Position numbers and translations under genes: made by a program
Notes under the pieces: generated by a model
The model's database searches: none
What the model was told of the DNA's origin: nothing
Seen by the model: only the letters and a program-made list of their open reading frames with translations
Shown here: positions 36,601 through 46,138 of the stretch, one piece after another
How positions within the stretch are numbered: position 1 is the first letter of the stretch
How the letters are laid out: every line of letters starts with the position of its first letter
NCBI RefSeq assembly: GCF_002127655.1
Contig: NZ_NEHB01000002.1
Location: forward strand, 197,387-261,386
Direction of reading: 5' to 3'
From: Janthinobacterium sp. GW456P
GTDB lineage: Bacteria; Pseudomonadota; Gammaproteobacteria; Burkholderiales; Burkholderiaceae_D
DNA: 64,000 nucleotides

Positions 36601-38873
36601 CCGGCCAACGGCGCGGCCGCAGCAGGGCGAGGCTTGCGCAATTCGAACGGACCGCCTTCGCGCACGCGCTCGGCCGCCATCAGCAGCATGCCGGCCTCGC
36701 GCTCGCGCCCCGCGCCGCCTTCCAGTTCGGCCACCCATTCGCTGAGCTGGTACCAGCCGTAATTGAGCAAGGTAAACAAGTCGTCGCTGACGGGGCGCGC
36801 CTCGGCCAGCCAGGTATTCATGACGCGCTCGATGGCGCCGGCCGCTTCGGCAAACTGCGCCAGGCCGATCATGCGGCTGCTGCCTTTCAGGGTATGAAAC
36901 GAGCGGCGCAGCATGGCCAGGTGGTCGCCGCTGGCGGCCTGCTCGCGCGGCAGGGCCAGGGTGGTGTCGATGAAAGTCAGCACTTCGCGCGCTTCGGCGA
37001 TGAAAATATCGAGCATCTGCGCGTCGACATCGGTCACGGCCGGCGCGGCCTCCATGCCGGCGGGTGCTGCGGGCGCCAGGGCCTGGTCGAGCAAGGGTAC
37101 CGGTACGGCGCCGGCGGCGGCGACTTTTTCAAATGGCAGCGCGCGGAAAGTGCCGGCGGCCGCATCGAAATGGAAACGCCCGCTGGCGGCCTGCGCGTTG
37201 CGGCCCAGCATATCGACAAAAAAACCCAGCGCGCTGACATTTTGCGCGATCTCGTCGAGCGCCTCGGCGTGCGTCTCCGCCTTGGCGTCCGCATTGGCTT
37301 CGCCACCGGCCAGCTGCCGCACGGCCGCATCAACCTGCAGCACGGCGGCGCGCGCGCCGTCCTGTCCCAGTCCCGCCAGCTGCCGCTGCAACTGCTCCAG
37401 CACGGGCGCGACGCCATCGAGCGCCCCCGCCATCCCCGCACCCGCTGCATCCGCGTAGTAGGCGTTGAGCACCTTTTCCACCTGGCGCAGGCCCGTCTTC
37501 ATGTCCTCGGCCAGCGCGGCAACCGTCTGGCCCTGCTCGATCTGGCGCGACAGCTCGCCCGCCGTGACGGGCGGCGGCGCTTCGCCAGCCAGCAGCGCCT
37601 GCAGGCGCGCGGCGATGGTTTCCGCATTGCCGGCAAAATCGTCGGGCAGGCGGCGCAGCTGCTCCAGGCCCGTGTCGGCAAACAGCAGCGCCATGCCGAT
37701 CTCATTCTCCAGGGCCGCGCTGCGCCCGCTGGTGACGGCTTGCCGCGCCACGGCCGCGCATTCGCGCAGCAGGCTGGCCAGGGCCGGCTGCTTCAAGGTT
37801 TCCACATGTGCCGCCACCTGTTGCAGCGACGCTTCAAAATCCGGACCCAGGGCAGGATCGAGGTCGGCTTGCGCCAGGCGGCTCCAGCTGGCGCGCGCCT
37901 GCGCCAGGGCCGTGCGGGCGCCTTGCAAGGCATGCTGGTCGACCTGGCCGTAGCGCCGCGTTTCCACGTCGGCGGGCAGCATGCCGTCCAGGGCGAAAGC
38001 GGCGCGCAGCTGGCGTGCATCCGGCGTCGGCTCGGGCGCCGCGGCGATGAAGAACAGGGCGTCGCGCAGCATCGCTTCGGGCAGGCTGGCCGTGCCCTGC
38101 GCCAGACGGCGCAACTGCAGGTTGATCAGGCCAAACAGCTGCTTGACGTTGAGCGTGCCCATGCCTTCGCCGCTGGCCGCCAGCCCCGCGAACGCCTGCA
38201 TGACGAACCAGAAGGTGCGCGCCGGCGCTTCCTGCTGCGCGTCGGCCACCAGGCTCAAGGTGGCGTGCAGCTCGCCCGCGTGCTGGCGCCGCGCCGCATC
38301 GTCCTGCGCCTTCAGGAAGGGCAGCAGGGACTTTTCAAAGCGCCCGCGCCAGGCAGGATAGTCCGCCACCGGCGGCGTGTCGGCCAGCGCGATGGCCTGC
38401 CCTTCCAGCATGGCGGAAGGCGGAAAAAACAGGTCGGCCGGGTGGATGCGCTCGGCGCCCAGCAGGGTTTGCAGGTCGCGGTAGTAGGGGAACAAACGCG
38501 CCGGCTGCGGCGGCGTGCCCGCCACCAGGTCTTCCAGGTATTCGGTCAGGGCCTGATACAGTGCGGCGACGATCTGCGCATGGTCCAGCGTGTATTCGAG
38601 GCTGCCGTCGCGAAAGCGCGCCAGCGCCTGTTCCGCGCCGTCCGTCAGCAGGCTGGCGCCGGCCACGTCGACCATCACCAGCGCGCCATGCGCCTGGTGC
38701 AGGTGCGAGCGCGCATGCTGCAGGGCCGTGGCGCGTTCCTCGCGCTCGCGGCCGCCCGCTTCGAACAGGGCCGTTTTCGAGCGGCCCAGCGCTTCGCGGA
38801 TTTCCACCATCACCCAGGACAAAGGTTCGCTGTCGAACGGCTTGGACTGCTGTGGACTATCTGGTGTGCTCAT
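33675..38873 (-). CDS. chpA: Pil-Chp hybrid histidine kinase ChpA/PilL
   Basis: 1732 residues. Large CheA-type kinase controlling type IV pilus twitching. At least three Hpt-like segments are visible: FHTLKGSSRM (His ~660), VHTLAGTSGTVG (~830, Lys of the motif replaced) and LHTVKGSARM (~1046). A P3-like region follows, then the kinase with N-box NAIVHGVEPRDAR (~1317) and G-box GRGVGMDIVRSE (~1405). A CheW-like domain spans ~1425-1580. The terminal receiver (VMVVDDSLTVRR, acceptor Asp in LLVDVEMPRMDG ~1663) ends the chain. It is last in the pil-chp operon, 41 bases after pilJ. Confidence 0.95.
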   Translation of the reverse strand: MSTPDSPQQSKPFDSEPLSWVMVEIREALGRSKTALFEAGGREREERATALQHARSHLHQAHGALVMVDVAGASLLTDGAEQALARFRDGSLEYTLDHAQIVAALYQALTEYLEDLVAGTPPQPARLFPYYRDLQTLLGAERIHPADLFFPPSAMLEGQAIALADTPPVADYPAWRGRFEKSLLPFLKAQDDAARRQHAGELHATLSLVADAQQEAPARTFWFVMQAFAGLAASGEGMGTLNVKQLFGLINLQLRRLAQGTASLPEAMLRDALFFIAAAPEPTPDARQLRAAFALDGMLPADVETRRYGQVDQHALQGARTALAQARASWSRLAQADLDPALGPDFEASLQQVAAHVETLKQPALASLLRECAAVARQAVTSGRSAALENEIGMALLFADTGLEQLRRLPDDFAGNAETIAARLQALLAGEAPPPVTAGELSRQIEQGQTVAALAEDMKTGLRQVEKVLNAYYADAAGAGMAGALDGVAPVLEQLQRQLAGLGQDGARAAVLQVDAAVRQLAGGEANADAKAETHAEALDEIAQNVSALGFFVDMLGRNAQAASGRFHFDAAAGTFRALPFEKVAAAGAVPVPLLDQALAPAAPAGMEAAPAVTDVDAQMLDIFIAEAREVLTFIDTTLALPREQAASGDHLAMLRRSFHTLKGSSRMIGLAQFAEAAGAIERVMNTWLAEARPVSDDLFTLLNYGWYQLSEWVAELEGGAGREREAGMLLMAAERVREGGPFELRKPRPAAAAPLAGNGNVIGLPLATAPALHEAPDDHLKHVGELRISLPLYNIYLAETDELLRVLTRDFGEWRHEPRAVSAEALQAVHTLAGTSGTVGFQSLRDLAHALETVIETVVPPLAGLRAEQHDVLEQATQRIGQMLQAFALGDLAPTQPDMIEALNTLWRALTAPPGESKEDRLDALFADAYASIVGTPAQPAEPRAEVPAPAPAQDIGASDDLFDAGFEHAPPLEHAAPEAPAPAIMPADAAALLAASAGISDELDLELLSVFLEEGADLLPQIGEALRSWQQQPHDSGQAQMLLRTLHTVKGSARMAGAMRLGQHAHEIETHIENMLHAGTATPQAFEELLAHYDHALHLFEQLQQPLLPLPGMEDTPVVEPKAALVRVRADILDRLVNQAGEVSITRSKMENEVGVLGASLSEFSDNLARLRRQLREVEMQAESQIASRMAVGSEREFDPLEFDRFTRLQELTRMMAESVNDVASFHENLSHSVDAVTDDLVLQARLTRELQRDLMQIRMVPFASIAERLFRVARQSAKEVDKRVNLDIRGGGVEIDRSVLERMAAPFEHLLRNAIVHGVEPRDARLAAGKSETGELLVQVSQQGNEVAIAFSDDGAGLDLERIRAKAHGAGLVATDAPLSDAQAAELIFTPGFSTADSLTELAGRGVGMDIVRSEALALGGRVETQTQAGQGMRFTIHLPLTLAVTQVVLLAANGKTYALPSVLVEQVLHLKGEQLEQVRAAGRIESHGQSLALHHLSAMLGETPAAQATQRHAPVLLLRNGNDRLALQVDDVVGNREVVVKHVGPQLARMPGIAGATVLGTGDIVLILNPVALAQHLEHHPELLSQYALASREQHAASSVLAVPAVRVMVVDDSLTVRRVMQRLFEREGYQVLLAKDGLDALEQLHALEPAAMPALLLVDVEMPRMDGFDLTRNVRSDDKTRAIPVIMITSRSADKHRAHAFELGVNAYFGKPFQEDELLAEVVRLLT

Positions 38874-38914
38874 GCATGCCTCGGTAAGGAAATCGCCCTG
38901 GCTTGGCGCGACGT

Positions 38915-41152
38915 TCAGGCGGCGACGCGGAAGCGCGACACCGAGTTTTTCAGTTCCTGCGCCAGCATCGACAGTTTATGGATCGACTGCGCCGTTTGCT
39001 GCGTGCCGTCCTGGGTCTGCTCCGTCACGCTCAGGATATGCTGGATATTCAAGGCCACTCCGCTGGCCGAACCGGCCTGCGTGCCGGTAGCGAACGAGAT
39101 GCCCTGGATCAGTTCGGCCAGGTGTTTCGACACCTGGCTGATGTCGTTCAAGGCCGCGCCGGCCGCGTCGGACAAGCGCGCGCCCTCGACCACGCCCTGC
39201 GTGGACGTTTCCATCGCGCGCGTCGCATCCTGGGTGTCGGCCTGGATGGTGCGCACCAGCGCGCCGATCTGCTTGGCGGCGGCGGCCGAACGTTCGGCCA
39301 GGCGCTGCACCTCCTCGGCGACGACGGAGAAGCCGCGCCCCGCCTCGCCGGCCGATGCGGCCTGGATGGCGGCGTTCAGCGCCAGCACATTGGTCTGCTC
39401 GGTGATATCGGAAATGAGCTCGGTGATTTCGCCGATTTCCTGCGACGATTCGCCCAGGCGCTTGATGCGCTTGGACGTATCCTGGATCTGCTCGCGGATT
39501 TCATGCATGCCCTTGATGGCGTTTTCCACCGCCGTCGAACCCTGCTGCGCCGCCGCCACCGACTGGCGCGCCACGTCGGCCGAGACGCTGGCCGACTTCG
39601 ACACGTCGGTAATCGCATTGGCCATCTTGACCACGGTGGCGCTGACGCCCTGGATTTCGCGCGACTGCTGCTGCGACGCGATCAGCAGCTTGCTGGAGAT
39701 GCTTTGCGCCTGCGTCGAGGCGCGGTTGACCTGTTCGGCCGTCGCCGTCACCCGTCCCACCAGGCCGCGCAATTCCTCGACCGTGTAGTTGACGGAATCG
39801 GCGATGGCGCCCGTGATGTCTTCCGACACGGTGGCCTGCACCGTCAGGTCACCGTCGGCGACTTTCTGCAATTCGTTCATCAGGCGCAGGATGGCCGCCT
39901 GGTTCTGGTCATTCCTGGCCTTCGCCGCTTCCTCTTTTCCCTGCGACTGGAGCCGCAGGATTTCCGCCTCCTGGCGCCGCCGCTCGGCGTCGCGCGTGCG
40001 GTTGACGGAGTCTTGCAGCAGCACGCGGCCGATGCCGGCCGCCGCGATCAGGGTCAGCAACACGCCGCCGACCATCATCCAGAAGGCGATGCCCAGGGTT
40101 TCCTGGTTCACGTGGTACATCTGCTGCAGCAGGGTCAAACGCTGGCGCAGGTCTTCGTTCTCGTTGAAGATCAGCTGTTCGGCGCTTTTCGCCGAACTGA
40201 ATTTATCGAGCCGGTCGAGTATCGACGACACCAGCTTCTGGTACGTGTCGAAACTGGCTTTCAGCGCCACCAGCCGGTCGCGCAGTTCGGCGTCGCGCGT
40301 GGGCGCCAGTTGCAGCGACACGCTACCATTCAACAGGCCTTCGACGGCGGTGCGGAAATACGTCGTGTCGCGCCCCAGCGAAAACGCCGTTTCCGAGCTG
40401 ATGCTGCCCGACGACAGGAACTCGCTGGCGCTGCGGCTCATGCGCTGGCTCAGCATCATCAGGCGGCCGATGACGGCCAGGTCGCGCGCATTGCCGCCGC
40501 GCTGCACCTTCAGGGCCGCGACTTCCTCGGTCTGCGCCAGCAGCGCCGGCGACAGTGCGTTCAATTGCTGCAAGGTCTTGTCGAATTCGCCCAGCTCAGG
40601 TTTCAGGCGCAGGATGGTGCTGGCCGCGCGGTCGCTGCTGGCCCACTTCTTGCGCGCGTCGGCCACAGCCGCCAGCAGGGCGGAACGCGATTCGCCGATA
40701 TCGCGGCCGTGATACGTTCCGCCGCGCAGCATCAGGCGGAAATCCTGGTTCAGTTCATTGCGGCTTTCCTCGAGCTGACGGAACGCTTCCGGATTGCCTT
40801 GCACGGCGTTCGGCGCGGCCTTGCCGATGCGCTGCGAATGCATCAGCGCATCGCTGGCCAGCTGCGTCTGCGCCGAGGCGATATTGCCGCTGCGCGTGTT
40901 CAGTCCCACGAACAGCAGGCTGGCGGCCAGGCTCAGGGCCATCACCGTCGACAGGATGCTCAGCTGCTTTTGCAGCGGTAAATGGCCGATCAGCGGCAGT
41001 TTCAAGTCGCGCACCGGCGCATTGGCCAGCGACTTGCGCCGTCCCAGCGCGTCGCGCAGGCGCAGCGGCAGGTCGCCCACCGATCCCGGCTCGCCGGGCG
41101 CGTGTTCCGCTTCGGGCATGGCGGCCGCCAGAATGGGGGAATGGGAGCCCAT
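38915..41152 (-). CDS. pilJ: Twitching-motility methyl-accepting chemotaxis protein PilJ
   Basis: 745 residues from the ATG at 41152, which overlaps the pilI stop by one base (TGATG). After a cytosolic N-terminus, a first helix ([20 protein letters not shown]) precedes a periplasmic PilJ-type sensor region. A second helix ([20 protein letters not shown]) leads into HAMP and a long coiled-coil signalling domain. The conserved hairpin tip reads [26 protein letters not shown]. It would report to ChpA through PilI. Ligand unknown; surface contact is the known cue in Pseudomonas. Confidence 0.95.
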   Translation of the reverse strand: MGSHSPILAAAMPEAEHAPGEPGSVGDLPLRLRDALGRRKSLANAPVRDLKLPLIGHLPLQKQLSILSTVMALSLAASLLFVGLNTRSGNIASAQTQLASDALMHSQRIGKAAPNAVQGNPEAFRQLEESRNELNQDFRLMLRGGTYHGRDIGESRSALLAAVADARKKWASSDRAASTILRLKPELGEFDKTLQQLNALSPALLAQTEEVAALKVQRGGNARDLAVIGRLMMLSQRMSRSASEFLSSGSISSETAFSLGRDTTYFRTAVEGLLNGSVSLQLAPTRDAELRDRLVALKASFDTYQKLVSSILDRLDKFSSAKSAEQLIFNENEDLRQRLTLLQQMYHVNQETLGIAFWMMVGGVLLTLIAAAGIGRVLLQDSVNRTRDAERRRQEAEILRLQSQGKEEAAKARNDQNQAAILRLMNELQKVADGDLTVQATVSEDITGAIADSVNYTVEELRGLVGRVTATAEQVNRASTQAQSISSKLLIASQQQSREIQGVSATVVKMANAITDVSKSASVSADVARQSVAAAQQGSTAVENAIKGMHEIREQIQDTSKRIKRLGESSQEIGEITELISDITEQTNVLALNAAIQAASAGEAGRGFSVVAEEVQRLAERSAAAAKQIGALVRTIQADTQDATRAMETSTQGVVEGARLSDAAGAALNDISQVSKHLAELIQGISFATGTQAGSASGVALNIQHILSVTEQTQDGTQQTAQSIHKLSMLAQELKNSVSRFRVAA

Positions 41153-41781
41153 CAGCAAATATCCTTGTAGTCGGCGAGGCCTCCAAAGCCGGCATCGAGG
41201 AAGCGTTCCGCTTGCGCCAGCTGCGCCAGGTCCAGGCGCAGCCACTGCTGCCCTTCGCTGTCGCGCAGCGCCTGCGCCGCCCAGGAAGGCGGCGCATCCG
41301 GCACGGAGACGGGCTGCATCGTACGCAGCTGGCGCAAGCCCAGTACGCGCTCGACCAGCAGTGCGCAATTGAGGCCCAGGCGCGGAGAAAAGGTGATGAT
41401 GCGGCAGTGATTGCCGGGCGCGCAAGCCGGTTCGCCCATGTAGCGGGCCAGGTCGACGACTCCCGTCAGGCGTCCGCGCATGGCCGCCAGGCCCAGGTAC
41501 CAGTCCTGCGCCAGCGGCACGCCCTGGATCTGCACGCCGGCGGCAATGACGATTTCACCAAGCTGCGTCAGGTCGAGCAGACAGGGCCGGCCACCGAGCA
41601 TCACGCCCAGTTCCTTGCGCGCCGCCAGCGCGCCGCTGCGCGCAGCCTGTATCCGCTCGATCAATTGCAGCTGATACTGGCGCAAGCGCCCCTGCCGCGC
41701 GCCCGTCTCGAAGGATGGCACGGCGGCAGCGGCAGCCGGAAAGGCCGTTGTGGACACGCCGTGACCTGGTATCGTGTGCAT
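41152..41781 (-). CDS. pilI: CheW-like adaptor PilI
   Basis: 209 residues. CheW-fold coupling protein linking PilJ to the ChpA kinase. CheW features include [21 protein letters not shown] and [23 protein letters not shown]. It overlaps pilJ and starts 2 bases after pilH, so translation of the operon is tightly packed. Confidence 0.92.
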   Translation of the reverse strand: MHTIPGHGVSTTAFPAAAAAVPSFETGARQGRLRQYQLQLIERIQAARSGALAARKELGVMLGGRPCLLDLTQLGEIVIAAGVQIQGVPLAQDWYLGLAAMRGRLTGVVDLARYMGEPACAPGNHCRIITFSPRLGLNCALLVERVLGLRQLRTMQPVSVPDAPPSWAAQALRDSEGQQWLRLDLAQLAQAERFLDAGFGGLADYKDIC

Positions 41782-41783
41782 GC

Positions 41784-42149
41784 TCAGGAAAGCGCGGCGA
41801 TCTTGGCCAGCAGCTCGGCTTCGACCACCGGCTTGACCAGATAATCACGCGCGCCCTGGCGCAAACCCCAGATGCGGTCCGTTTCCTGGCTCTTGCTGGA
41901 ACAGATAATCACCGGCACATCCTGCAGTTCGGGATCGCGCGCGATGGCGCGCGTGATCTGAAAGCCATTCGCACCGGGCATCACCACGTCCATCAGGATC
42001 AGGTCGGGCCTGGCCTCTTTGAGTTGCGCCAGCGCGTCCGCGCCGTCCTGCGCCGTGAGGACGGCATAACCGGCACGCACCAGCATTTCGCTCAGGTAGT
42101 AGCGTTCTGTCGGCGAGTCATCGACGATCAGAATTGTGTGTATGGCCAT
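41784..42149 (-). CDS. pilH: Response regulator PilH
   Basis: 121 residues from the ATG at 42149 (MAIHTILIVDDSPTERYYL), with AAGGAAG upstream; an in-frame upstream start adds 12 unlikely residues. Single-domain receiver: acidic pair in VDDS, phosphoacceptor Asp in LILMDVVMPGANG, Lys in YLVKPV. In the Pil-Chp system PilH probably acts as a phosphate sink or reversal factor for pilus retraction. Confidence 0.92.
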   Translation of the reverse strand: MAIHTILIVDDSPTERYYLSEMLVRAGYAVLTAQDGADALAQLKEARPDLILMDVVMPGANGFQITRAIARDPELQDVPVIICSSKSQETDRIWGLRQGARDYLVKPVVEAELLAKIAALS

Positions 42150-42185
42150 CTGCTTCCTTGCTGCGTTGTCAATCAATAAAAACAC

Positions 42186-42608
42186 TTACTCAAAATGCCC
42201 GGCCAGGTGCAGCCGCACGGCCTCCAGCAGCGCCTCGCGCGCCAGCGGCTTGACCAGGCAGGCGCTGGCGCCCGCCATGGCGCCGCGCGCGCGGTCGAAC
42301 AAGCCTTCCTTCGACGACAGCATCAGCACCGGCGTGGCGTGATACGCGGCGCTGGCCCTGATCAGCGCGCAGGTGCGGTAGCCGTCCAAGCGCGGCATCA
42401 CAATGTCGCACACGATCAGCGCCGGCTGGCAGTCGGCGATCTTGGCCAGGGCCGCAAAGCCGTTTTCCGCCACCACCACGCGATAACCGGCCTCGCCGAG
42501 TATCTGCGCGGCCGCGCTGCGTATCGTCGCGCTGTCGTCGATGACGAGTACCGTGACGCCGGCACACACGGCATCGGACGGCGCCTCAGGCAAGGAAGAT
42601 CGCGTCAT
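42186..42608 (-). CDS. pilG: Response regulator PilG
   Basis: 140 residues from the ATG at 42608. Receiver domain at ~20-135 with VLVIDDSATIRSAA, phosphoacceptor Asp in IVCDIVMPRLDGYR and CLVKPLA. PilG is the activating output of the Pil-Chp pathway in related bacteria. It is followed by pilH after a 36-base gap. No methyltransferase (pilK) or methylesterase (chpB) gene is in the cluster. Confidence 0.92.
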   Translation of the reverse strand: MTRSSLPEAPSDAVCAGVTVLVIDDSATIRSAAAQILGEAGYRVVVAENGFAALAKIADCQPALIVCDIVMPRLDGYRTCALIRASAAYHATPVLMLSSKEGLFDRARGAMAGASACLVKPLAREALLEAVRLHLAGHFE

Positions 42609-42692
42609 GTGATTATTCGACAATTTTTCATACCATAGCACAGGCAGCCGCGACACCTGCGTGCGGCAGCGGCATCCCGTGGACCTGATTGA

Positions 42693-42884
42693 TTACAGCG
42701 CTACCATCTCGAAATCATCCTTGCGCGCACCGCATTCAGGACAGGTCCAGTTCATCGGAACATCGGCCCAACGCGTGCCGGGAGCGATGTCTTCGTCAGG
42801 CAAGCCGGCCGCTTCATCATAAACCCAGCCGCAAATAAGACACATCCACGTTTGGAATTGCTGCGTTGTTTCGTTGCTACTCAC
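42693..42884 (-). CDS. Rubredoxin
   Basis: 63 residues if it starts at the GTG at 42884; a TTG 7 codons earlier is the alternative. Four iron-binding cysteines are present as CLICG and CPECG with the usual spacing, giving a mononuclear FeS4 electron carrier. It lies just before pilG, a conserved neighbourhood in this order of bacteria, and is divergent from the ThiD-like gene. Its electron-transfer partner is not identifiable. Confidence 0.93.
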   Translation of the reverse strand: MSSNETTQQFQTWMCLICGWVYDEAAGLPDEDIAPGTRWADVPMNWTCPECGARKDDFEMVAL

Positions 42885-42941
42885 GTTCTGCCACCCTTCA
42901 ATCAAGTAAAATGCTGAATTAGGTATCTTAATCTACCCGCC

Positions 42942-43799
42942 GTGCAAAACCAAACTTCTCCCCTCATATTAAGCTTCGGCGTGTCCGATCCGGTCGGTGC
43001 GATCGGCATCCAGGCCGACCTGGCCACGTTTTCAGCCTTCGGCTGCCATGGCCTGTCCGTCACCACGGGCCTCTTGATCAGCGATACGGCGCGCGTGGAA
43101 GACGTGCAGGCGGTCGACCCGGACTGGGTTTCCGACCAGGCGCGCGTGCTGCTGGAAGACATGTCCGTGGCCGCCATCAAGATCGGCGCGCTGGGCAGCG
43201 TGGAAAACGTCACGGCCATCGCCGAAATCGTCTCCGACTATCCGAACGTGCCGCTGATCCTCGATCCCTTCATTTCGGCGCTGCCGGAACAGGGCATGGA
43301 CGACGAAGACATCCTCACGGCCGTGCGCCAGTTGCTGATCCCGCAAACGACCCTGCTGGTGCTCTCGCCGGTGGAACTGGAGCGCCTGGCCGAGACCTGG
43401 CGCGACGCCGACCCGGACGACACGCTGCAGAACGACGTCGATTACCTGGTGGCGCTGGGCTGCGAATACGTGCTCGTCACCGGCATGCCGGCCGATGCCA
43501 GCAAATCCGGCAAGGCCGAAGGCAAGCTGCGCGCCAATACCCTGTTCGGCGAGGATGGCGTGGTGCGCCACGACGAATGGCAGCACCTGCCGGGCATCTT
43601 CAACGGCGCCGGCAGCACCCTGTCGGCGGCGGCCACCGCCCTGCTGGCCCTGGCCGTAAACGAAGACGACGTGCCGCAGGTGGTCGTGGCGGCGCAGGAA
43701 TTCACGGCCGGCGCGCTGGCCCACGCGCAGCGCCACGGCATGGGCAAGCTGGTGCCAAACCGGCTGTTCCGGCAGCAGCGCCAGCGCGGCGCCCAATAA
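42942..43799 (+). CDS. ThiD-like kinase paralogue with altered active site
   Basis: 285 residues, starting at GTG. The ribokinase-like fold of hydroxymethylpyrimidine kinase ThiD is recognisable ([35 protein letters not shown]). Several active-site blocks differ from canonical ThiD. The glycine-rich GSDSSGGAGIQAD reads [13 protein letters not shown]. The catalytic-Cys motif GTGCTLS reads GAGSTLS (Ser225). The nucleotide-side TPN block reads LSPVE. It may have another substrate or no kinase activity. It is followed by hemL after a 60-base gap. Confidence 0.85.
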   Translation: MQNQTSPLILSFGVSDPVGAIGIQADLATFSAFGCHGLSVTTGLLISDTARVEDVQAVDPDWVSDQARVLLEDMSVAAIKIGALGSVENVTAIAEIVSDYPNVPLILDPFISALPEQGMDDEDILTAVRQLLIPQTTLLVLSPVELERLAETWRDADPDDTLQNDVDYLVALGCEYVLVTGMPADASKSGKAEGKLRANTLFGEDGVVRHDEWQHLPGIFNGAGSTLSAAATALLALAVNEDDVPQVVVAAQEFTAGALAHAQRHGMGKLVPNRLFRQQRQRGAQ

Positions 43800-43858
43800 T
43801 CCCGTCCAGACAAACACAGACGACACAGACAACGATCCACTTTCAAGGCACGATTATC

Positions 43859-45148
43859 ATGACGACGACTTCACAGAACGACATCCTGTTTGCCCGCGCA
43901 CAAAAAACCACGCCAGGCGGCGTCAACTCGCCCGTGCGCGCCTTCCGCTCCGTGGGCGGCACGCCGCGCTTCATCACGCGCGCCGAAGGCCCGTACTTCT
44001 GGGACGCGGACGGCAAGCGCTATATCGACTACATCGGCTCGTGGGGTCCGGCCATCGTCGGCCACGCCCATCCGGAAGTGGTCAAGGCGGTGCAGGATGC
44101 GGCCGCGCTGGGCCTGTCGTTCGGCGCGCCGACCGAAGGCGAAGTACTGATGGCCGAGGAAATCACGCGTCTGGTGCCGTCGATCGAGCAGGTGCGCCTG
44201 GTATCGTCGGGCACGGAAGCGACCATGAGCGCCCTGCGCCTGGCGCGCGGCGCCACAGGACGCGACAAGATCGTCAAGTTCGAAGGCTGCTACCACGGCC
44301 ACGCCGATTCGCTGCTGGTCAAGGCGGGCAGCGGGCTGCTCACCTTCGGCAACCCGACCTCGGCCGGCGTGCCGGAAGATTTTGTGAAGCACACGCTGGT
44401 GCTCGACTATAACAACGTGGAACAGCTGAAGGACGCCTTCGACAGCTTCGGCGCGGAAATCGCCTGCGTCATCGTCGAACCGGTGGCCGGCAACATGAAC
44501 CTGGTGAAAGCCACGCCGGCATTCCTGCAGGCGATGCGCGAACTGTGCACGCAGCACGGCGCCCTGCTCATTTTCGATGAAGTCATGTGCGGCTTGCGCG
44601 TGGCCCTGGGCGGCGCGCAGGCGCTGTACGGCATCAAGCCGGACCTCACCGCGCTGGGCAAGGTGATCGGCGGCGGCATGCCGGTGGCGGCCTTCGGCGG
44701 CAGCGCGGCGCTGATGCACAACATGGCACCGCTGGGCGCCGTCTACCAGGCAGGTACCTTGTCGGGCAACCCGGTCGCCGTGGCGGCCGGCATGGCCACC
44801 CTGAAACTGATCCAGCAACCGGGCTTCTACGAGCAATTGGGCGCCACGGCCAAACGCCTGGCCGAAGGCCTGACCGCTGCGGCAAAAGAAGCGGGCGTGG
44901 TGTTCTGCGCCGACTACATCGGCGGCATGTTCGGCATCTACTTCAGCGAAACGCCGCCGGCCAGCTACGCGGAAATGATGGCGGGCGACCGCAGCAAGTT
45001 CAACGCCTTCTTCCACGCCATGCTCGACGAAGGCGTGTACTTCGCGCCCGCCGCCTTCGAGGCGGGCTTCGTCTCGGCGCAGCACGACGATGCCGTCATC
45101 GACGCCACCATCGCCGCTGCGCGCAAGGTGTTTGCCAAGCTCGCGTAA
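43859..45148 (+). CDS. hemL: Glutamate-1-semialdehyde 2,1-aminomutase
   Basis: 429 residues from the ATG at 43859; a longer open frame upstream overlaps the preceding gene. PLP enzyme of the C5 pathway to 5-aminolevulinate for haem. Landmarks are [38 protein letters not shown] and the PLP lysine in [12 protein letters not shown]. The gene converges with the HAD gene 5 bases downstream. Confidence 0.97.
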   Translation: MTTTSQNDILFARAQKTTPGGVNSPVRAFRSVGGTPRFITRAEGPYFWDADGKRYIDYIGSWGPAIVGHAHPEVVKAVQDAAALGLSFGAPTEGEVLMAEEITRLVPSIEQVRLVSSGTEATMSALRLARGATGRDKIVKFEGCYHGHADSLLVKAGSGLLTFGNPTSAGVPEDFVKHTLVLDYNNVEQLKDAFDSFGAEIACVIVEPVAGNMNLVKATPAFLQAMRELCTQHGALLIFDEVMCGLRVALGGAQALYGIKPDLTALGKVIGGGMPVAAFGGSAALMHNMAPLGAVYQAGTLSGNPVAVAAGMATLKLIQQPGFYEQLGATAKRLAEGLTAAAKEAGVVFCADYIGGMFGIYFSETPPASYAEMMAGDRSKFNAFFHAMLDEGVYFAPAAFEAGFVSAQHDDAVIDATIAAARKVFAKLA

Positions 45149-45153
45149 GCGTT

Positions 45154-45870
45154 TTATACGGTCGCGGCGTCCATCACCGCGGCCACCAGCGCCGGCAGGC
45201 TGGCCATGTCGCTGAACACGACATGCGCGCCGGCCGCCTTCAGGCGCGCTTCCTGGCCGGCGGCGATATGCCCGCCGCCGATGAATCCCAATACCGTCAT
45301 GCCCGCCGCCACGGCGGCCGTCACGCCCGTGACGCTGTCTTCCAGCACCAGGCACTGGCCCGGCGGCACGCCAAAGGCGCTTGCTGCCGCCAGGTAGACG
45401 CCCGGATGGGGCTTGGCGTGGCCCACCAGGTCGGGCGTAAACACGCGCTTGTCGAACAGCGGCGCCATGCCAGTGCGCTCAAGCGCCGACAGCACGCGCG
45501 CGCTGACGCTGTTCGAGGCCACGGCCTTGGGCAGCGGAATGGCGGCCAGCGCCTGTGCCACGCCGGGCACGGCGCGCAATTGCGCGTCGCAAGCCGCATC
45601 GACGGCGTTGCCGATGGCCATGATCTCGTCAGCCGGCAATTGCGGCAAGCCCAGTTCCTTGTAGATATCCTGCATCAGCGGCACCAGGCGCTGGCCCAGG
45701 CGCGGCTCGATCAAACCCTGCAAAGTGACGCCCTCGGCCAGGTTCGGCAGGCGCGGCCCCAGCAACTCCAGCAGCGCTTGCAGGGCCACGGCTTCGCTGT
45801 CGATCAGCACGCCATCGCAGTCGCTGATCAAATGGGTAAAGCGCGGTGGGGTGATGGCGGTATCAGGCAT
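45154..45870 (-). CDS. HAD-superfamily hydrolase (phosphatase-like)
   Basis: 238 residues from the ATG at 45870, preceded by GGAG. Motif I is SDCDGVLIDSEAVALQ, motif II lies in AVASNSVSARVLSAL, and the motif IV region is CLVLEDSVTGVTAAVAAGM. This is the beta-phosphoglucomutase/phosphoglycolate-phosphatase-like subgroup with a helical cap. It is probably a small-metabolite phosphatase; the substrate is not evident. The reading frame extends further upstream but without a ribosome site. Confidence 0.88.
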   Translation of the reverse strand: MPDTAITPPRFTHLISDCDGVLIDSEAVALQALLELLGPRLPNLAEGVTLQGLIEPRLGQRLVPLMQDIYKELGLPQLPADEIMAIGNAVDAACDAQLRAVPGVAQALAAIPLPKAVASNSVSARVLSALERTGMAPLFDKRVFTPDLVGHAKPHPGVYLAAASAFGVPPGQCLVLEDSVTGVTAAVAAGMTVLGFIGGGHIAAGQEARLKAAGAHVVFSDMASLPALVAAVMDAATV

Positions 45871-46022
45871 GGACTCTCCAGAAGACAACGGTGACGGGAA
45901 ATGCGGCGGCCAGCCGGCAAGGCAGGCATCGCAACGATCATAGGTGGAACAGGCGGACGCTGCCACGCAGAAAACGTCTCGATGACGATACTTTTTTTCT
46001 GCACAACAAACGGCAGGCATCA

Positions 46023-46083
46023 ATCAGCAATCACGCAATACCAATTCAATACCACGCAATACCAGTGATTATCGCTGATTTTT
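46023..46083. repeat. Inverted repeat enclosing three CAATACCA copies
   Basis: Left arm ATCAGCAATCAC (46023-46034) pairs with right arm GTGATT-ATC-GCTGAT (46065-46079), 12 pairs with a 3-base bulge. The 30-base interior is made of CAATACCA at 46036, 46047 and 46057, spaced 11 and 10 bases apart. A run of five T closes it on the plus strand. It sits in the gap between corA and the HAD gene. It could be a protein-binding array or a terminator-like hairpin. Confidence 0.6.
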
Positions 46084-46138
46084 GAATTTGCTGCGCTCGC
46101 CTTGAAACCGGGACGCGGGAGCGCCCCGGCAATACGGC

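Noticed and set aside
35946..39788. A very long open frame on the plus strand opposite chpA and pilJ
   Set aside because: It is antisense to genes with clear domains, and its translation is rich in Arg/Ala/Gln with no motifs. Such frames are common opposite GC-rich genes.
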